Part shown: positions 58,501 through 64,000 of the stretch, in pieces | Position numbering within the stretch: the stretch's first letter is position 1 | How the letters are laid out: each line of letters starts with the position of its first letter | Assembly: GCF_040712315.1 (NCBI RefSeq) | Contig: NC_134013.1 | Location: 64,945,501-65,009,500 of the forward strand | Length of the DNA stretch: 64,000 bases | Direction: 5' to 3' | Source: Castanea sativa | Lineage: Eukaryota > Streptophyta > Magnoliopsida > Fagales > Fagaceae | The notes under the pieces: generated by a model | What the model was told of the DNA's origin: nothing | What the model saw: the letters and a program-made list of their open reading frames with translations, nothing else | The model's database searches: none | Made by a program: the position numbers and the translations under genes

Positions 58501-60928
58501 ACAACTGGATAAGCTTGATATCACCTTCTCTTGGTGTTGATGCTTCATCATGTGGTTTATGCATTCTCCTAAGCATGCTTTGGCTTCGTTCCACCACAGG
58601 CACAATTGTTTCCCATGTATTTTCTGCTACATATGATTGCGGCTATAGCTCCTTTGTAGAATCCTTCCAAAGACTTGCGATCATGACTCCTTTGCGGGTT
58701 TGATTGAGTGTAGCCCCCATTATGGGCTTTTGCCAAGAACTCACAACCATGGTTCCTTTGTTGGCTTCTAGCCAAGAATTGATGACTAAAACCCTTTTAC
58801 TGACTTTTGCTACTAAGACCCATATTCCTTGGATTTCTTCTTCATTTGCTTTGCGCATGGGCATATTTAGATGGAGCTTGCTACGTCTCTTGCTTCATGG
58901 TTGGCTAGTAATAGCCAAGAGTAGAGGCTTCTAATGTAGAATTCTCCCATGACGTACTAACATCTTCGTAAGATAGCATGCTTCTTTATTCCTACAACAG
59001 AATGCCCTTGTGGAAGAATGCCTTCAATAAACTACGTAATAATTTTCTGCAGCAACAAGATAAGCAACTTTATTCACAGCAGAGTGTGAGCAATTGTTTC
59101 TTTTATTTCCCTCTTGTACACAAGCTGAAAGAAGGAGCTTTAAGTTTGTCATTGTTGCAAAGTTCTTCTAGGATAAGACATGGGCATCAATGAGCTTCAT
59201 GACTTGAAGAGTGCTGGTGGAGTTGCATAGTTTGTAGTACAAGTGATCTGATACATTCTTTCTTAGGAAGATCATAAAGATTATGATTATTGATGCCACT
59301 CTAGGCATAAATCCTCTGAGGTGCTTCAAAGAAAACTTCTCACACCTTCAAAGTTGTTGAATCGGTTTGCTAGACCCGATGATGAACAAAGAGCTGTTTG
59401 CAAGCAGCTTGTAGATTTGGGCTTCTTTATGGAGAGTATGCAATAACTGAGTGATTGGCTTCATTCCAAGGTCTAGATTTAATTTGGACACTTCACCACC
59501 CTGTCATATGCCTTCAATGTATTACTTGGTTGAAAGTGGATGTTTCGATATCGCCAAATCGATTACTTCTCCCTCCTCCCTTCATTGATACTTATATATT
59601 TGCTGATGTAGTAGCAAAAGATTGATTCAACAAAAGTGAACATGGAAGGCTTTGTATGCACCTCTCTTGATTTGAGAACAAATCTTAAATTTGTTGAATA
59701 AGATCTAGACTTGAATTTCTTGTTGTAGCGGAATCATCCATTACCCTTTTACACATCTTCACACTGTTGGTGTTCTCATGAATTCTTTATGGGGCAATGG
59801 TTACTTTTGTTGTAGAAGAAAAATTACGTTGGATTTGTGATTGCACTTAGAAAGTTCAAGAATTCAATGCTGAATTTTGTGGCAGCATATTCTGCGAAAA
59901 GACATTCTGGCTTTTGAAATTTTCTGCTATAAAATTTCCTGCAAACGAACATTCTGCACTTTTGGAAAAGTCTGCTGGAGGAAACATTCTGCACTTCTGA
60001 AATTCAGCGGATTCTGTTGTGAACAGTCTGCCGAAGGATCTGTACTGTCTGCTACAAAATTCCTGCGGTAGGACATTTTGCACTTATGGAAAAGTCTGTT
60101 GAAGGACACTTCACGGAGGAGGTAGTTATTCTTAACATTATAGTAATGATGAAAATTTTCCTTTGGCTGCTATAGTTTCATTTTTTTTGTTTCTATCTTT
60201 TGGTTCATAAAGGGAAGTAGAGCTAGAATCACTAGCATGAAAAAAGATTGAAACCTTGTGAGGGAATGAAAGAGATTTTTCTCTTCTAAATGCTGGACTT
60301 GAAGGTGGAGATGGAGAGAGTTTAGAAAGTTTCTAGTGTTTCCTTAAAAGAAGTGAGAGCAAAAAGTGATAAGTGGCCTTTTAGGAGAGTTGCATGTTTG
60401 AATAAGTGGCTTGCCACATGTCTTACATGCATGACAAGGAGAACAAGTGGCATTTAAAGGATATGACCAAGTATTTGTAGTGATATTTTGCTACCACATT
60501 TTGAGGCAATGCCATTTAACATCCTGCTACAATATTCCACCATAGCACTTTGCTCATGATGTTGCTCTGTTTTATTGTTGTTATGTTCAGCTATAGATTT
60601 CTGCAACAGTATTGTCCTGTCGTAACGTCGCTGCAATATTTTGCCATAGAATTTTGCTACAGTACTATCCTATCGTAACGTTACTGTAGTATTCTGTCAT
60701 AGAATTTCGCACCACCGTTTAGATGTAATGTTGTCGTGATACTCCACCATAGAATTCCACTATGGTACTACTGTGATGTTTTGGAAACTTTCCTGAGAGT
60801 ATAACTTGGAAGATTTAAGAACATCTGCATGTCTTGCTTTGGTAAGGACTTGGAAACATGTTTGCGAGGGAGAAATATCTCATTCTCCCCATCTTGATCC
60901 CAACTCCTAGTGGAATCGTCAATTTAAA
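58501..60928. other. 5' internal region of large Tat-type element, gag lost
   Basis: Lies where gag should be but has no recognisable gag. It is built of loosely repeated phrases: CATTCTGCACTTYTG near 59880-60110, and GCTACAGTACTATCCTRTCG with CATAGAATTTYGC near 60600-60770. Confidence 0.6.
60894..60928 (-). other. Possible primer-binding site
   Basis: Inside the 5' LTR the minus strand reads TTGACGATTCCACTAGGAG. It resembles the Tat-type site TTGGCGACTCCGCTGGGGA, as I recall it, with G-to-A and C-to-T changes. Confidence 0.4.
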
Positions 60929-63346
60929 TGTGTGGGCCTTTTTTACAAATGTTGGGCTGGGTCGCTTGCCGCTATACTAGGCCCAAAGATTTCTAGATGA
61001 GGAAGTTGGGACCGGTCCAATAGCAACCCTCCTTGGTCCGGCTTGTGCGCAAACGATGAGTCCAAGTCCTAGGGAAGACGCTTCAAAGTGGGCTTATTCC
61101 TTGTTTATACCGCAGAAGGAACTTTTCTCCAGCTTCTGCCGCAGGTTTAACTTCTCTGCTATGCAGTAAAATTGTCTGTCGTGCAGTAAAACTGTTTGCT
61201 GCAGAAGCCGTCTGCTGTGCATTAAAGCTGCCTGCTGTAAGGCCTTTTGCTATGCAACAAAGCTGTCTGCTGTGAAATTAAGCTTTCTATCATGCTAATA
61301 AAGCTGTTTGCCGTGCAGTTAAGCTTTCTGCTGTGTTAATAAAGCTTTCTGCTGTGTTAATAAAGCTTTCTGCTGTAAAGCCTCCTGCTGTGTAGTGAAG
61401 CTATCTGTTGTGTAGTTAAGCTATCTGCCGTGCAATTTAGCCTTCTGTAATGTGAACGACTCTTCATTTTTTACTGCGAAAATACGTTTCTACTTCCTGT
61501 ACATAAACAAATCTAAAACCCAAAGAAAATACCAATCAAGAAAATGTTAGCTTACATGGGTTAGTATATTCTCAAATATATACATACTTATATTCATAAA
61601 TATACTTATACATATGCACAAAACGTGAGAAACAAAATACATGTATATATGTACTTATGGCAGGATAATGGGTCCAAAGTAAAACACTTAACAACAAATA
61701 TAGAAGAAAGCTTCGGCAGGAAATGTTAAGATAACATGGTAAATACAATAAAAATGTGTTACAGCAAAACGACTAGTACAGCAAGTAAAAATACCACAGC
61801 AGGACAACTGATGCGACAAACATAATAAAAACGTGCTACAGCAGGATGACTAAATACAACAGATATAAGTTTTAATGAGTGAAATCAAATATATTTGCAA
61901 TAGGAATCAATCATTGCATCTTCCCATAGAATAAGTAAACCAAGAAGGAACCCAAACCCCAAATTGAACAATCTTGTCATATGCCCCTGCCATAAGCTTT
62001 TGCCATCAAAGTTGTGCATTTTGGAGAATAGGCCTAAATGGCTACTAGCTATTATTTTTTTGGAGACTTCAAAGAGTGGGTTTGCTAAGAGGGAGGGAAA
62101 AGATGATCTATTGATGCATGCCCCTATTCCTGCCGTGTTTTCTCTCTTCTTTTTACCACTTTCTTTCTTTCTCTCCGTTCTTTTTTTTTTTTTTTTTGCT
62201 CCTCGTTTTCTTACTACTCTCTTGCCGTAGGTTATTTTTCTCACTTGGGTCTTTTCCCTTAGGTGCTTCCTCTACTAGGTCTCCCCCTATTCCGGTCTCC
62301 TCCCCTCTCTCTCTCTCTCTCTGGGCCCCCTATGCTTACTGCCTCCTTCTCACTTTATAGTTAGCAAATTCAATGAGATTTCTCCCTTTTACCCCTAGGG
62401 CTTCACCAATTTTTTTGGGTTCCTTGTGGGCATCCATCCAAGACTACCCACTAACCTATTGGTTGCCCAGACTACTGTGTTTGCTGCACCCTTACTCATT
62501 TCACGACAAAATTCATTTTTCTTTATTCTTGCTGTATACTTCTACTCTAGGTTCAAACGGATAGGGATTGAGCTGCCTTACTACCTAGCTCTATGGCATG
62601 CATCAGATGGTCCCAACCATCCGCCACTTCTTTTGGGTAAGATACCATCCCAACAAGGCATTTTCCCAAAAGAAGTTATGGCAGGAAACCAAATATAGAC
62701 CCCATTTTTCCCCCACCACCAAACCACGCCATCTGAATCTCCTTGACCGTGGGCCCACCTCCCTTGCATTGGCTGGGTACAAGTTGGTGGTGCCCTGACC
62801 TTTCTGTGCTTGCTCCTTTGTCTTTTTTCGTTCCCACGTCATTCCTGCTGTAGCAGATTAATTCTGTTTCGTCCTGCTGCGTGTTTTTTTGTCTTATTTC
62901 TTCATGCTTTCTTGCTGCATTTGTCATTTTCTTTGATTTGACTTTTCTTTCCTTCACTTGATTCCTGCTGCTAACACTTCCTGTCATTCCTTGTTTCTTT
63001 TCACCGTGCTTCTCTATATTAACTTTCACGCCTATCTTATTCATCCAAAAGGATTTGGGCCTTTTGTGGGCCCAAATAATGTTGATTGGATCAAAAGGGT
63101 CTTGGGCCCAATTTATCTTCATCTGCCGAAACCATTCTGCTGAAGAACTGTATCCTGCGGCAAATTTATATCCTACGACAGATCTATATCTTGCGTCAGA
63201 TTTGTATTGCTACAGATCACTTCCCATTGCATTTCTTCCTTTGGACCTCTTTTACTCTTTGATCTTCTTTGTGGGCCTTTGGGCCTTGATTAGGTTTTCT
63301 TCCTCAGAGGCTTTTGGGTATGGATTTGCAAAAATGGACATCAACA
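60929..63346 (-). repeat. 5' LTR of large Tat-type element
   Basis: 2,418 bp partner of 51779-54190. It carries one extra TGTGTTAATAAAGCTTTCTG unit near 61330-61370. Confidence 0.93.
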
Positions 63347-63351
63347 ATGTG

Positions 63352-63949
63352 TAAGACTCGTGAGATCCACATGTTATAAGTGTGATATTACATGCATTCA
63401 GAGTAATAGATATTATCTTATTAACAACATCCTAATGTAAATGTCATAAATCAAACTCAAGAAAATAGATGCTTATAAAATATTTCTTCATACCACATTG
63501 AAAGCGCATGTATTATATAAACTAGCTTGTAACTATATGCATATGCATAGATAAATTTAAAAATATGCATTAAGATACATAATATAATTCTTATATATAT
63601 AATTTAAATATTATTGATAGTCATTCTTATATATTTTTTAACTCTTTAAAAAGTCTTGTAAGAATATTATTAGGTAAAAAAATGTATATTATCTATTTTA
63701 ATTTTATTTAGTAATTCTAAAAAAATGTAGAAGTCTTGTAAGAATATTTTTTAATTTTTTTTTTATGTTCATTAATTCTAAACTCTTTGATTTTTGTTCG
63801 CAATAACTCACTTAGATGGATATTTATAATGTGATCACATATTTGACTCCAAAATTAAGAAATAAATCTCTTTAAAAAAAGTAATTTAGGATACATGAGA
63901 CAAAATTAGATTCAATTGTAAAATCTAATTAGATTTTTTTTCTAAGTTC
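63352..63949. other. Intergenic stretch
   Basis: Very AT-rich. Nothing recognised. Confidence 0.5.
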
Positions 63950-63981
<32 letters not shown>

Positions 63982-63995
63982 TACACACACACAGA
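63950..63995. repeat. (TA)n(CA)n microsatellite
   Basis: TA tract followed by CA tracts at the right edge of the window. Confidence 0.9.
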
Positions 63996-64000
63996 CACAT

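Larger units (their letters stand above)
51779..63346 (-). mobile_element. Deleted Tat-type Ty3/gypsy element with 2.4-kb LTRs
   Basis: 11,568 bp, coding strand minus. Long LTRs at 51779-54190 and 60929-63346 begin TGTGTGGGCC and end AACA. Flanking AGGTG (51774-51778) and ATGTG (63347-63351) could be a 5-bp duplication with one mismatch. Of the coding region only the leader of RT, an RNase H and the second RNase H remain (58090-56968). Gag, protease, the RT core and integrase are missing. Much of the rest is short tandem repeats. It could at best move with enzymes from another element. Confidence 0.88.

Noticed and set aside
51779..63346. Two 2.4-kb repeats read as a segmental duplication
   Set aside because: Ends are TG...CA, a purine tract precedes one copy, and retrotransposon RNase H lies between them, so they are LTRs.

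Overview
This is nuclear DNA of a flowering plant. It is AT-rich with long dinucleotide microsatellites. It holds two genes with GT-AG introns, one intronless cell-wall gene, a eukaryotic tRNA gene, and many LTR retrotransposons, MITEs and SINEs. The gag, pol and antisense-ORF sequences of the first large retrotransposon resemble elements I know from oak and its relatives. A woody eudicot of the Fagaceae type is therefore my best guess, from memory and not from a search.

Layout. 1-4.9 kb: intergenic, with a tRNA-Pro(AGG) on the minus strand and a Harbinger-like MITE. 4.9-16.4 kb: an 11.5-kb Tat-lineage Ty3/gypsy element on the minus strand. It has matching LTRs, a 5-bp target duplication, gag, protease, RT, two RNase H domains and integrase, then a dimeric tandem array and an antisense ORF on the plus strand. 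16.9-17.9 kb: a Harbinger-like TIR element. 22.3-24.4 kb: an intact three-exon pectate lyase gene with a SINE-like insertion in intron 2. 27.9-28.4 kb: a Tourist-like MITE. 29.7-30.25 kb: an arabinogalactan-protein gene on the minus strand. 32.2 kb: a SINE. 32.5-40.4 kb: a chromodomain Ty3/gypsy element on the minus strand, split by a hAT-type element that is itself split by a Mutator-like element. 41.7 kb: a SINE with a perfect 13-bp target duplication. 42.6-45.0 kb: an intact five-exon ATP23 metalloprotease gene. 46.7 kb: a probable terminal exon of an unidentified gene. 49.7-51.6 kb: a tandem duplication and several MITEs. 51.8-63.3 kb: a second Tat-type element with 2.4-kb LTRs that has lost gag and the RT core and is full of short tandem repeats.

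The expressed genes form no pathway. The pectate lyase and the arabinogalactan protein both act at the cell wall. ATP23 acts in the mitochondrial intermembrane space. About half of the window is transposable-element DNA, and all three LTR elements have their coding strand on minus. The most unusual material is inside the elements: a spliced antisense ORF, higher-order tandem arrays, a three-level nest with readable target duplications, and decay that looks like deamination of methylated cytosines. I found no CRISPR array, operon or defence system.
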